DNA of 64,000 nucleotides, from assembly GCF_029227915.1 (NCBI RefSeq), contig NC_079880.1, positions 25,537,501-25,601,500 on the forward strand. The letters are read 5' to 3'. Source of the DNA: Hydractinia symbiolongicarpus (Eukaryota; Cnidaria; Hydrozoa; Anthoathecata; Hydractiniidae). Below are positions 40,801 to 50,225 of the stretch, piece by piece (within the stretch, counting starts at the first letter, position 1; each line of letters opens with the position of its first letter). The notes beneath the pieces are model-generated. The model searched no databases, was not told the origin of the DNA, and was given only the letters and a program-made list of their open reading frames with translations. The translations under genes and the position numbers were made by a program.

Positions 40801-43623
40801 ATATATTATCCAAAAAAACCACAAATAGCCTGTTGAAGTTGTATTCTCGCACAACTAGCAATGTTTTTATTTGCAACAACGAATTTCCATATTTGGAGGC
40901 TAATGTTCTCTTTAAAGTTCCAATTGTTATTAATTGAATACGCGATAGTGTTGTATATTATGTTCGGAAGTTTTTAATTAGCTTTTTTGCTGTGTTTTGG
41001 CGCCATCTTCGTTTTGATGACGTCAGGTCGAGTTTTGTTTTTTCCAATATCAAATATTAATTTCTTGATTGATATTTGTCAATGTTATTACCACACTTCC
41101 ATACAGAGGTTAACCCTTTTATATAATTTGATTTTGTATCCACCATTTTTATGACGTCACCGGTACATCGGCTTTGATAGCGGGTGTATTTGGCTTTTGT
41201 TGTTTTTTTGACTTATTAAATAATAGACGAATTATTGTATGACGTCATCCTGGCACATGCTAGAAATCATTATTTATCAATTCGTTTGTCGCACGCAAAC
41301 TGCACCCCTATTCATGTGAAAGTTTAATAAATTTTGACCACTATTGATATATTCGTGTTTTTCTGAGATTTAAAAAAAAAACCTGGACGTTCCCCTGCGC
41401 TGGATGTCACTGATGTCTTCTTTTTACTTTTAATTTTAAGTCTCCTGCTGTTTACCATGTCTGTTTTGTTTTAATAATATTATCTAACATTTACAACGAG
41501 CCAACTCGACGCCGAATTTCAATATTGGAACATAAAGGGCAATCCATTAGCATTGCCACCAATGCATTAAGTTTTTGTTTTTTTAAGTTTCAAAAAAAAA
41601 GAAATAAAAAAATCCTTGACTAGATGCACAGAGATTTTTAAAGATTGCTAGTTTGTGTTTTGAGATGTGGGAAGCCAATTGTACACTGTTATATAAGAAG
41701 CTTTTGTTTTAAATTTCGTGATTTTCAGTGATAAGGCTATTCACCTTTATTAAACCTCTTGAACTATTCGTGTTTTCTAGTTTTAGCCTCGATATACACA
41801 TAGCCTTATTACACCATCCTCTTGAATTTTATTAAGAGGGATAACAAAAGAATAATAACTGTGTATAAACCTAACGAATTTTGTAACTGGAGTTGTAGTG
41901 AAAGCTTTGCGCAACATTTAAAGTATTTTGCTGCAAGCTCTGTGGAAAGATCCACTTATGCAGACAAGTATTAAAAATGACTAACTGTAAGCCCGTGGAA
42001 AAATTGACAGAAATTCTTCTACCACTCCTTGCAGCTACCATCTTTGCTTCGCAAACAAAGAGCCGGGAATTATACGTTACGTTACGTTAAGTTGCGTTAA
42101 GAATAAAACGGTGTGTTTGTTGTGAGTTGGGAAAACGTTTTGCCGCATTTATATGGAGGTTTATCTAAATTCGACGATTAAAAACCAATCTTAAAAATGA
42201 CCACCATAGTTTGCCAAGCAATATTTTTATGTGTGTTTTTCGTTGCTTCTTAAGTAGTTGTGAACCGTTCGCAAGGAGACATCAAAATAATGTGTTTATT
42301 TTCCCCTGACATTTTTAATGATTGAATACCCTATTGAAGGGGCTTGAATAATCATGACGCAACTTGTAAACACGTCAGACTCGTTTTATTTTTCTCGCCG
42401 ACTTGATGTATCTCGCCAACTTGATGTTTCTCGCCATCAAAATGGCCGAAATAGCATATTGATTGTAAGTAGTTGTTAAGGCTTAAGTGCGTAAATTTCA
42501 TCCGACTCATGTCCATTGCGGCGCTGAATGGTTTATTTTTGTTGCTCTATTTTTAACTCTGTCATAATATTGACGTTAACGTAAAAATAATGTGTGCTGG
42601 GTTTGCTTTTCCCAGCTTCGAATAAAACTATGGTTACACGGCGTTATTTTAAAGAGTTGTCTTTTTTGTAAGGCTGTTTAGGAAATTGTCTAGAAATTAT
42701 TTATTATGTCGAATTCTTTTCTTTGTATAGGAAAAAACGAAGCAAACGTCGTGCTAGGTACAGGGCGCTTCGAAGTACAGATCCTGATGGAGCCGATGAT
42801 GAAATTCTTCTCATTCCCAAGGCCATGAAAGGTAATTGTCATGTAGTTAGATTTTTTTGTGCTGAGATTGTTAACAAACTTGTTTAGAAGTTTGGATAAA
42901 GAAACGCTACTAAAAAAAGTGTTGGACATTTTTAGATACTGTGAAGTGATGGCGAAATTACCCTGTGTAATTATTTGTTTAAGTATTGCATAATTTGTGT
43001 TCTCCTCCACGGGGTTTATTAACACAGGGATTAGGTTAGAGTGACTTTGAAGGATTAATAAAATGGAGGGTGTAAGTCACTTTAAAGCTGTTTTTAATCT
43101 GGGTTATTTTAGGAAATTTATATTTCAAATCCTTATTTATTTCGTATGGCGTAATGTGATGAATTAAGCATCTTTGGCCCTGTGTACATTAGCGCACCTA
43201 ACACTAGGAACATTTTACAGAATTCTTTTTTATACATAAGATTTTCCAAAATTTTGAATGCTATTGACATAAAACACTTGCGTTTATGAATCTTTTGAGA
43301 AATACTTTGTGTGTTTAAGTATGAAAAATAAAAGAATTTAAACTTTGCTATATTTTGAAGTCTAAGTTTAATTTTCAGGGGGTAAAAATGTATCTGATAA
43401 CTTTGTAAACGTTGTTACGATTGTAGTGAAAACACATGCTTTCAAATTTGAGCTTTGGTTTGTTTTAGAGAAATTCTCTGCGAATAGTTTAACGTTTACA
43501 GAATCCGATGAAGATTCTGAAGAAGAAACAACAGTATTCGACAAAAATAGACTTGTAAACGGACATGCTCGATTAAATGGTTCGGCAAACGGAAAACTGA
43601 AATATCGAGACCATGCTATGTAA
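16467..43623 (+). CDS. KIAA0319-family receptor with a Frizzled-type CRD, 1180 aa
   Basis: 25 coding exons joined in phase: 16467-16899, 19750-19792, 22159-22559, 23001-23320, 25272-25320, 25667-25738, 26108-26212, 26412-26509, 26590-26683, 27099-27191, 27730-27871, 27951-28015, 28168-28268, 28462-28518, 28677-28841, 29008-29099, 29308-29456, 29730-29881, 30231-30369, 30575-30645, 31136-31367, 32287-32409, 32680-32770, 42731-42831, 43469-43623. They sum to 3543 nt, exactly 1181 codons with no stop before the end. Layout: signal peptide, MANEC, CRD, stalk, five PKD, six-Cys module, TM, tail. KIAA0319 and KIAA0319L are type I membrane glycoproteins of the cell surface and trans-Golgi with MANEC, PKD repeats and the same C-terminal end; they are linked to neuronal migration, and KIAA0319L is the known AAV receptor. 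The Frizzled-type CRD is not part of the vertebrate proteins. ATG 16467 is chosen for its signal peptide; in-frame ATG 16290 would put 59 residues before it. Confidence 0.88.
16900..18225. other. intron, no gene
   Basis: Start of receptor intron 1. AT-rich with diverged repeat-like words (GGGCCC-bounded sequence at about 16970-17240 in inverted form). Nothing coding. Confidence 0.5.
18226..19181. mobile_element. 956-bp foldback-type element in receptor intron 2-side region (intron 1)
   Basis: The ends GGGATCATCTTAAAATGTTC and its reverse complement at 19160-19181 (GAACATTTTGAGACGATCCC) form a terminal inverted repeat. TTA flanks both ends (18223-18225 and 19182-19184), a possible 3-bp target duplication. 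The arms are built from many TTCGTAT / ATACGAA words. No coding frame inside. It lies in the first intron (16900-19749). Confidence 0.75.
18585..18850 (+). repeat. tandem repeat, 53-bp unit, about 5 copies
   Basis: Copies begin at 18585, 18638, 18691, 18744 and 18798 with ATCGTAGAAAGCGAAAAGAT-like starts. Spacing is 53, 53, 53 and 54 bp. It lies at the centre of the foldback element. Confidence 0.9.
19750..19792 (+). CDS. exon 2: 43-nt linker microexon
   Basis: Acceptor TTTCCATAG and donor GTAAGTG. It encodes VATSEENAHSIINN. Without it, the MANEC exon and the CRD exon do not join in frame; with it they do, which is the main support for it. Confidence 0.8.
19793..22158. other. intron, no supported gene
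   Basis: Receptor intron 2. A minus-strand hydrophobic frame at 20109-19876 has an acceptor-like start but no partner exon and no recognised family. Confidence 0.45.
22159..22559 (+). CDS. exon 3: Frizzled-type cysteine-rich domain
   Basis: Residues 160-292. Ten cysteines at 164, 172, 211, 220, 227, 239, 243, 251, 271 and 287, the number in a Frizzled CRD. The opening C-x-x-Y-x-G-x-x-C (CHEYTGTVC), the A-x-x-x-C-x-x-x-x-P-x-C stretch (ALQAICYRFYPQC) and PIPVCESEC all match the CRD pattern, closest in style to the CRD of ROR-type receptor kinases. Such CRDs bind Wnts or lipids; the ligand here is unknown. Confidence 0.82.
23001..23320 (+). CDS. exon 4: Ser/Thr-rich stalk
   Basis: Residues 293-399, with dense Thr, Ser, Pro, Asp and Asn and several N-x-S/T sites (for example NSTD and NASV), fitting a heavily glycosylated, extended stalk. 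The next two exons (25272-25320 and 25667-25738) continue it, ending in a Pro-Ser-Ala repeat. Confidence 0.75.
23321..25271. other. intron with possible DNA-transposon fragments
   Basis: Receptor intron 4. Around 23900-24060 the words GCGTCGGCA and TGCCGAC recur in inverted order, suggesting a small inverted-repeat element. A 144-codon frame at 23580-24014 has no protein-like motifs. Confidence 0.35.
26108..26683 (+). CDS. PKD domain 1 (exons 7-9)
   Basis: Residues about 440-538. It starts VSAGDDTEIELPENEVSLFA, has YAYRWSQISAP at the usual Y-x-W position and ends YVNITVKD. The DGS-x-S motif of PKD is replaced by FASTW here, so it is the most diverged copy, as is often true of the first repeat. 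Confidence 0.8.
27099..28015 (+). CDS. PKD domain 2 (exons 10-12)
   Basis: Residues about 538-638. LDGSKSSDDD, then IVSYKWEEL and GEYNFRLTVTDSNG: a textbook PKD repeat split over three exons. Confidence 0.88.
28168..28805 (+). CDS. PKD domain 3 (exons 13-15)
   Basis: Residues about 639-735. ANAGNDIVLHLPNNSVILNG, a LTYAWSKSS strand and GTYVFNLKVTDSNG. An odd Cys in SPICDMQ lies in the loop. Confidence 0.88.
28806..29456 (+). CDS. PKD domain 4 (end of exon 15 to exon 17)
   Basis: Residues about 736-826. AVAGDDKELVYP, LDGSRSTDN, IISYKWEKIEGP and GTYVIKLTVTDD. Confidence 0.88.
29730..30369 (+). CDS. PKD domain 5 (exons 18-19)
   Basis: Residues about 827-923. LDGSKSKDDE, IVGYHWTRAGS and GKYIFDLTVTDNKGLTGKA. 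Five PKD copies match the number in human KIAA0319. Confidence 0.88.
30575..32409 (+). CDS. juxtamembrane domain and six-cysteine EGF-like module (exons 20-22)
   Basis: Residues about 924-1065. Two exons encode the membrane-proximal domain without cysteines, then exon 22 has six Cys (CRNNCSNHGYCDDATKECIC and a final Cys in ESNC). The SNHGYC...CIC...FWM order is diagnostic of the KIAA0319 family C-terminus. Confidence 0.88.
31368..32286. other. intron, nothing recognised
   Basis: Receptor intron 21, AT-rich. Confidence 0.5.
32680..32770 (+). CDS. exon 23: transmembrane helix
   Basis: Residues about 1066-1095. After DWSI comes a hydrophobic stretch of about 25 residues (LSVAIFAIFLLLLGLIWSI), then basic residues from the next exon, giving type I topology. 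Confidence 0.9.
33092..33434. mobile_element. hAT-like MITE, 343 bp
   Basis: Inverted ends CAGGCCTATCGATAAG and CTTATTGATAGGCCTG. CTAGAG is repeated just outside both ends (33086-33091 and 33435-33440), a probable target duplication (hAT elements usually make 8 bp, of which 6 match). Inside are GAGCAAT / ATTGCTC words and no coding frame. Confidence 0.75.
33462..33535 (+). mobile_element. SINE body fragment
   Basis: CAGAGATTTATGCGGCTCAA and the following AGAGGCTTTAAACACTAGA match, with changes, the body of the SINE copy at 56083-56150. Confidence 0.5.
35390..35930 (+). repeat. decayed tandem array of a 120-185 bp unit
   Basis: CCGTGGATTTTTACACGGG followed by TTAACGACTA recurs as ATGGATTTTTCCACAGG + TTAACAACTAGTC (35631), ATGGATTTACTTCACAG + TCTAATAACTAGTC (35750) and a weaker copy at about 35895. 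Each is preceded by a GAAATGYGATAT-like word. Confidence 0.55.
39190..39340 (-). repeat. inverted copies of the CCGTGGATTT repeat
   Basis: ATCCACAGGTTCGCCCGT at about 39197 and AAATCCACGGTTTTGCCCGT at about 39315 are reverse complements of the 35.4-35.9 kb unit core. Confidence 0.5.
39936..41247. promoter_or_regulatory. cluster of five perfect CRE sites (TGACGTCA)
   Basis: The palindrome TGACGTCA occurs at 39936, 40140, 41018, 41152 and 41240. A random 8-mer of this kind is expected far less than once in 1.3 kb, and less still at this AT content. TGACGTCA binds CREB/ATF family bZIP factors. It may be an intronic enhancer. Confidence 0.5.
42731..43623 (+). CDS. exons 24-25: cytoplasmic tail
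   Basis: About 85 residues. Starts KKRSKRRARYRALRS (stop-transfer charge and a YxxPhi motif, YRAL), then DDEILL (an acidic dileucine motif), then an acidic cluster SDEDSEEE. The last residues are basic. Family members cycle between surface and Golgi, and these motifs would suit that. Exon 24 lies 9.96 kb from exon 23. Confidence 0.85.
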
Positions 43624-43788
43624 ACGCACGCAACATCATACAGAAGCCACAATTTTCTTATGCACGTAATTTAATGTTCCAAGCGCACGTTGTGTTTTAC
43701 AAAAGACTGGGTACGAAAGTCGTTAACCAATATTAACCATACGATCATTTCAATGAATATATGCAGGTTTATAGGAGATCGTTTATGA

Positions 43789-43794
43789 AATAAA
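43789..43794 (+). promoter_or_regulatory. polyadenylation signal AATAAA of the receptor gene
   Basis: AATAAA 166 nt after the stop codon, followed by a T/GT-rich stretch. Confidence 0.45.
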
Positions 43795-44867
43795 ATTGTA
43801 TATATAGCGCATGTATAACCTTGTACGTATGTTAGGGTGCACCTAATATTGAATTTCTTTTTGTTACATCGTACACGCAGCGTAAGAAATTTTTGTTGTG
43901 TCCCTTAAAAGTGAATCTATTTAATTTCTAAGATACAAATTCAGCCTGACCTCACTGTAGAAAGCTGCGAGAACACACAAGTTAAATTTACACCGCATAT
44001 GTGAATCAAAAATCAACCTCGTTACCATGTTTTTTTTCAAGAATGTGATTGCAAGTGTTGGAAACGAAGTTGTTTAGCACTATATTTTTATATAGAAAAT
44101 TGATAATAATAATCGTCTTTCGTATAACTGTTTATTTATTTTCTTCTCTCGGCCAAAGAAAATAACTTTTTGGGTTAGCACATATTTGCGCTTTTGACCC
44201 TGTGTCTGTTTTAAAAAAATAGATTTAAACATGCCACACGAAGTCATACCTTAAGTTTGAGCATGAATATAATCACAAGTATTATTTCCTGTTACCGGGG
44301 GTATCATGTTCATATTGATTGTTCATTGATAAACTTGTCTTGTTCATGCTTTCATTATGTCCATTTTGTCGTTTCTGCTCGACTATTTGGAAAGAAAGCT
44401 TCAGAAGATATGAAAAAACTAAGGAAAACTCGCTACTTACTTATCGCGGTTTTTCTCGCTGGTTTAAGAAGGAGGGCTTAACGTGCTATATTTAACACAC
44501 TTGTGTCAAGACTTAAACTTGAAGTGGTGTAGTTGGTGACGTTTTAGACTGTGAAATAATATGGACAGCTGATAAAAATAACAGAAATTTGCTCTCGCCT
44601 GTACACCTAAGTTATTTTAAGTTAATTTAAACTCATGCTTTAAACCTCGGTAATTCGCAACGTTTCTTGTACCTTTGTGACCTCAACAACAATTTAAAAC
44701 GCCTGGGGACAAGGTCGCTCCACGCCGCAAAAATTCGACCAAATGTGACAATAAAATTAAAAATTTCACTAAACTAGTTCAAAACACAAAAGATATGTTA
44801 CAAAAAAAACATTGTATAACACAAATCAACACCAACTCCGTGTACATATATTAGCTAAAAAGTGTTA
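43795..44867. other. spacer between convergent genes
   Basis: No coding feature. A copy of the CTGGGGACAAGG element end lies at about 44702-44714. Confidence 0.5.
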
Positions 44868-45618
44868 TTACGAAGTTTTTCGTTTTTTTGAACCACTTTT
44901 TACGGCGAGATTCCATTGATTTTCGAATTCCCTCAATGACATTTGCATATTGCGCTCTTGGTTCATCTTCTTGCGGATTTCAGTAAAGACTTTTCCTTGC
45001 ATATCTATGTTAAAATCGGCAATTAAGCGTGCAAAGAAAAATTTATATTTAGATAAGTAATGAAAAATCCAGGACCACTTACCCTGATCAAGTGACATTC
45101 TCCTTGGCGTAAATAGACGACCCATTCGCAAAAGGCAAACGGTGGTATACGCGTTTATACAAAACAAACGCGTTGTCGTCAACATCAGAGAAATATATGG
45201 AATACACGAAGTAAAGTCGAGCCACAATCCAAATATATTTCTGCAGGCAATAAAAACGGCTTCGATATTTCGATTGACTGCTACAACCTGTACAGTTTGG
45301 AAGAAGCGAATAAACATGCTCATACAAATATCGCAAATTATGCAGAAATCAATGTACATGGTTAGCAAAAGTAAATAATAATTTTGATCCACGGCACACC
45401 AATTTGCGAGAATTATCGAAGTTATCACAAGTAGTCCGTAAAATATGTCCCATGTACAACCAAACAGTTGACGAAAGTAAGCAGGAAGGAGAAGTCCATC
45501 TTGATTTACCGGCTTACTCACTTGGAACGTGGCCATTTGCCTCAAAAAATGTTGTTGTTTTTTATTCGAATTTGAACTGACGTTCGATCTCATTTGACCC
45601 AGGCCTATTATTTTTCCG
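44868..45618 (-). CDS. CNG-channel-like S1-S4 protein without pore
   Basis: One long frame of 241 codons from ATG 45593; an acceptor-like TTTTTGTAG at 45619 suggests an upstream exon. Four membrane segments: about residues 45-68 (IFYGLLVITSIILANWC), 73-95 (LLLLTMYIDFCIICDICMSM), 115-138 (GLWLDFTSCIPYISL) and 145-168, ending LLRMGRLFTPRR. The Y-W-C-like NWC in S1, the D-F-x-x-x-x-D in S2, the LDF-S-x-x-P in S3 and the RLLR-x-x-RLF-like S4 are the pattern of cyclic-nucleotide-gated (CNG/HCN/KCNH) channels. A full channel continues with S5, pore, S6 and a cyclic-nucleotide domain; here a short basic, helical tail follows and the frame stops. S4 has few regularly spaced charges. It is either a channel remnant that is still open or a poreless voltage-sensor-like protein. 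A splice site inside the frame (45083/45004) is described separately. Confidence 0.65.
45005..45082 (-). other. candidate 78-nt in-frame intron
   Basis: Donor CAGGGTAAGTGG and acceptor TTTTAACATAG bound 78 nt, a multiple of 3 with no stop, inside the CNG-like frame. Spliced or retained, the frame stays open; retention adds an aromatic stretch (WSWIFHYLSKYKFFF). Confidence 0.5.
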
Positions 45619-46644
45619 CTACAAAAACTAAAAATCGTATTAAAAAGTGATGTGAGTTCGACAAAAACGGTAAAAAATAAAGTTCAATGGCAGATTTATG
45701 TTTACAAGTACTAAATTTTAGATAACCCCTTATCATTTATTGATCTTCTGTAAGCCAAACACGAACCTTCTCGTGTGCAAGGCTAATAATAAAAAATCAA
45801 TGCAATACTCTTTAAAAAAATGGCTTGTTAAATTATTATTGTTATTATTGTTAAATTATCTTGGCCCTAAAAATTGGTAAACAAATCTTTTTATGCCCCT
45901 CAAGCGCAATTATTTTGAGCAAGCCCATGGCACGATTAGTGCTAATTATAAACATTCATCAAGGGAGTTATTTTTTGCTTCCGTCGGCAAGAAATTCTTT
46001 CGTCAGAACGTTGTAAACATTAATCTTAACCGGGTGTCCATTATGTTAATTTCAATAAGCGAATTCTTTATTAAGAGCATCAGATTTTCGGGCATCATTT
46101 GAATCCCTTGTAAGTATATATTTTATTGCAAAATTTATTTTAACAGTTTAATTTTTGTTCTTATTTCTTTAAGGATAGGTATTAACCTTGTAGTGTAAGA
46201 GCATTTTTTTCCTTTATATTTCGGCCCCAGAGTTTCCTAGGTATTCGTTAAAATTTACCGCTTTTTTTTGCATTAAGAATCTGTTAGAATAAAGATACAT
46301 GCTAAATTTTTTTGGAGATTTTCTTGTGCATTCCAGAACATTCTAGCCATCGTCAGCTCGTTATGCGTCAAAACAGACACGTATCATAACCCCCCGTCTC
46401 AATACAATAACAAACTTGTAAAAATAACATTGTCTCAGGGAAACCCACTTATTCTTATTTAAAGAATTTTAATTGGTTAAGCTTTATAGCATAAGTAATC
46501 TTGATTGGCTCAAAAAACAAAACATTAGAGCCCAGCTGATTTTCAGATTTTTAGAAAACAACATTCTCAACAAAAATAATTTGCATTCTGCTATAGTTTT
46601 GCACGAGAACAGTAAGGAGCTACATATTACAGTCCAACACAAAA
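45619..46644. other. spacer between divergent genes
   Basis: Should hold the promoters of the CNG-like gene and of the flavodoxin-fold gene, though an upstream CNG-like exon may also lie here. No exon recognised. Confidence 0.4.
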
Positions 46645-47784
46645 ATGGCAAGAGTGTTTCTTATTAAATCAATCGTTGAGAACACGGAAGCGAATGAACA
46701 AGTAAACGTGATATTCAGACATCTAGCCAGTCGAGGCAACGATGTCACTCTATTCGGTAAGGTGTTTTTGCAATGTTGTTTTGATTTTTAAGTCGCTACA
46801 ATTTTTGCGTTGAAACCGTGTGATTTTTGCTCTTCAAAGTCATGTAATCCCTTTTGCAACAGATTTGCCAATAGAACTTCATGACTATCTTTGAGCATCC
46901 AAGATTTTAATAACTGAACACAATAATAAACTTTCTAGTTTTCGGTTGCTACTACAGAGCGGGCACTGGAATTCTAGCATTCCTTTTTTTTAAAAAATTT
47001 CCACGCTTTTATTTTAGCTGTATGTTATGTTGACTGATGTGCGGTATAAAATATCAAGTAGAAGAGAATTTGAAAATTCGCACACACTATGTTCGTTCGT
47101 TTGTGTAGAGTATATCAAAGTTTCAAGAAATGATTCAGAATCGGAGTTTAAAGTTGTTTTTCTAAATTTGTCCTCATTTTGAGTATATCTTTGAGCTTGT
47201 ATCTAGCACCAGTCTTGATCCAAAAACTAAACAAAAATATATTTGCCAAAATTTGCCGCACTTTAAAAAGTGGTTTCCCTTGAGTTTTAAAAACATCTGC
47301 TCGCAATCTAAGTTTTTTTTAGATTTAATCTTTAATTTCTGTGTCTACGGTTTCTCTCTTTTTATTTTTGTATGTAAATAGGATTTTTTATTTTTTAGAT
47401 ATCTCGCATTTGGACTGGTCAAATTCATACGACGAAATAGAGGTTCGGAAACAAATGGACTTGCTGAACGTGCTAGAAATAATGGAAACGGCTGATGCCG
47501 TGGTTCTTGTGACGGACGAATACTGTTCCTACCTCACTCAGATCGTTCAGAACTTATTTTCGATGACTTGTAAAAAACTAAAGCGTTCCAGCAATGTTTG
47601 GAATCATAATGGAGTCTGCTGTACAATCCTTGGAGGCTCAGTCAGAAAATCAAAAGTCGCGAAAGAACTTTGGGAGGTGTTCCAGGAACAAGAGTTGGAC
47701 TTTACTGACCTTTTCCCATACGGGTCACCGCGTTTGTACAACCTCGATTACACGAAGGAAACCGCCCAACCAACTGTTGTTTAA
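46645..47784 (+). CDS. flavodoxin-fold protein, NADPH-dependent FMN reductase-like, 165 aa
   Basis: Two exons, 46645-46756 and 47399-47784, joined in phase 1 (donor GTAAGG, acceptor ATTTTTTAG). MARVFLIKSIVENTEANEQV forms the first beta strand and helix. ADAVVLVTDEYCSYLTQIVQ sits where FMN reductases have ADA-x-V-x-V-T-P-E-Y-N-x-S-x-P-x-x-L-K, and VCCTILGGSVRKSKVAKELW is a later strand-loop-helix. In the family this fold binds FMN for NAD(P)H-driven reduction. Here the usual Gly/Ser/Arg-rich phosphate loop after strand 1 is not evident and the P-E-Y-N motif has become D-E-Y-C, so flavin binding is doubtful. About the length of a single flavodoxin domain. No signal peptide. Confidence 0.6.
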
Positions 47785-49366
47785 AGTCATAGTCACAAGA
47801 AAAAAAAAAGTGAAATGCTCACGTGACAACTAGTAATTTTTAATGTATAGAAAATTGTGAACATTTTAACATCGCGTCCGTGGGGTCTATCTACACAAAA
47901 GTTGATCTTATGTATATAGCTACGGTTGATCTGTTTAACAGTTTCACACATTTTCTTTGCGTTCTGTTGTTACTCGTAGTGTTGTTTTCTACGTATATTT
48001 CGCTCTACACATTTTTTTTTCTTAATGTGCTAGAGGAAAATCTTCAAAATTCCTTTTTTGTCGATAGACGCCTTCTGGCCCCTTTATTTTTGTATGTAAA
48101 TATTATTATACGCTATATTTTTTATAGTTTAACTTATGGTCAAACCTCTAGTATTTAGAGATTTTTTTTAATGTGGTTAAAACCAAAAGGGTGGAGAGAA
48201 AAAGAGTAAAAAATTAGCTTTAAAGTGATATAAAAGTCATTCTAAACAATCTTAACGTGCTGAAAGGAAATACCTTCTGAATATTTCGAGTTTTCGTCCC
48301 CTTGTTATTGTATATTGTTTTTTGTTGTTGTTTTTTGTTAATGTTATTTTCGTGTATAATAGACTCAAAAAATGTAAATACAAAGTGAAAAAAAGTGTAT
48401 ATAATTTGTAAGACGTAGACAGTTGAGTTTTAGCTTTTAAAGTGAGAAAAAATTTCCAAAAAAACGAACACTTTTTAAAAAAGAGAATTTATAGTTAATA
48501 ATAAAATAACAAACACCAAATTTATTTGTTTTCTATCCCCCCCTCCTATGCAGATAAAGCGCTTGCAGTGTTCGTATAGAATAGAGTGTTATTTTTTGAC
48601 GCCTCTGTCGCACCTATCAAACTTAGATAAAAAAAGATTGGTTGTCAGGGCAAACTTCTATACCACACGTGTCAATTGCAAGATTTCTTTTAAACACAAA
48701 CTGTATTGAACGTCGTATCAATTATTTAGTATTGTGATCAAAACCTGTTTATTATGTTCTCCATATGAGCTTGTTTTTACGCAACTTTTAATAAATCCAC
48801 ATGCTTATTTAAAGGAAGTGCGGTGGAGCTTTTCTTGTTTTCCTCGGGGTAGATCAGATCTATTGCTGGTGGCTTTTCGCTTTTTTAAAAGCGTTTTCTT
48901 TTATCATGCAGGGATAACAATTCATATAAAAAAGAGTTTCCCCTGAAATGTTTTCAATTAATTGCATGATGTTAAAGAAGAACCTGACAAGCTCTTTTCT
49001 TAACATTTTAGTAAAAGAAAACACCAAATGATTGAAGTCGTACCAACTTAGTGTCCAGTACATTTTCAAGTTACAAAACTTGCAGCATTCAGGTAAAACA
49101 GCGGGGAGGTTGCGATTCACGCAAATTGGACGACAACAACTGAACAACTGCACGCACCCGTATTTCATATTTAACCTTTTTAATCGTACGATGCAATCGG
49201 CTCCCACTAAACAATTGATGTTGATTATTTAATAACAGATAGCAAATTAAAAGGTTTTCAACCAACAATAAGAAAACCATTTCTTGTGTAATTTTTCTGT
49301 CTATTAGAATGTCAAAACAAGTGTCTCACGGGGTTGGAAATTAATATTCATTAAGGTCCATAGGTC

Positions 49367-49394
49367 CTCAGCGAAGAATAAAGTTTCGCTGAGT
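49367..49394. repeat. short perfect hairpin
   Basis: CTCAGCGAA, an 8-10 base loop, then TTCGCTGAG. Confidence 0.6.
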
Positions 49395-50138
49395 GTTGTG
49401 GGTCCTAGAAAAGCGACGATATTTTATCAGGTTCTTTATCCTGAGGTAGCCGTCAAGTTTATCATAAGGGTACACGTCCTGGAGACGAAGTTGGGTTGAG
49501 AACGAGGTTAGGATTGACACTGTAAAAGTTCACACAGTGAACGATTTTGAGCAGCAGTGTTCGCGTAAAGAACGTAATATAATGAAATCATAAACTTTTA
49601 CAGGAATTTTGAGGGCCGTAACAAATTGTTTTGAACTAACGCTTTGTGAAGACGCTGGAACTTGCATGTGTATTTTTCTTCTGATATTTTTCATTACACA
49701 AAAACAAAGAGGATTTTCAAATTGTCCTTTTGATAAGAACGATACCTATATCGTTTCGCTATACTTCGTTTACTATCGTTTGTTATCGCTAATGAGCAAC
49801 CGGCTTTAAAACTTCAAAGTATAAATGTTAAGTTTATTGGACCTCGATCTTTTGACAGTTTCCTAATAAACATTACAGACAAGTTTTAATCACAAACTTC
49901 CGAACTTTGTTATATCAGTCTCTTACTTGCTTTTCACCACTTCCTTGAAAACACATACTTGCTTCCTTTTAAAAATTTTCCTTGTAAAAAAACGTGCAGA
50001 GAAGAGAATACTTTTCAATAAGCTCTCACATCGCTGTCCAGTTTCAGAGAAAACATCACAAAGAAAAAGGAACGGAAAAGGTAATGCATGAAGAGAAAAC
50101 CTTATTATATTTAAGGAGTATAAAAAATGCTTTGATTT

Positions 50139-50225
50139 CAACCTCGTTCCCAGCGCCTGTTGTCTCTTTTTTATGTCGCGGGACGGGGGTCAAAACAGAT
50201 ACAAGATGCCCTGGGGACGAGGTTG
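50139..50225. mobile_element. MITE-like element, 87 bp
   Basis: CAACCTCGTTCCCAGCGCC at the left and GCCCTGGGGACGAGGTTG at the right are inverted repeats. No coding frame. Confidence 0.7.

Larger units (their letters stand above)
32771..42730. other. large last-but-one intron (about 10 kb)
   Basis: Separates the TM exon from the tail exons. Holds a hAT-like MITE (33092-33434), a SINE-tail fragment (33462-33535), a decayed tandem array (35390-35930), a related inverted copy (39190-39340) and a cluster of TGACGTCA sites (39936-41247). No alternative tail exon could be supported. Confidence 0.6.
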
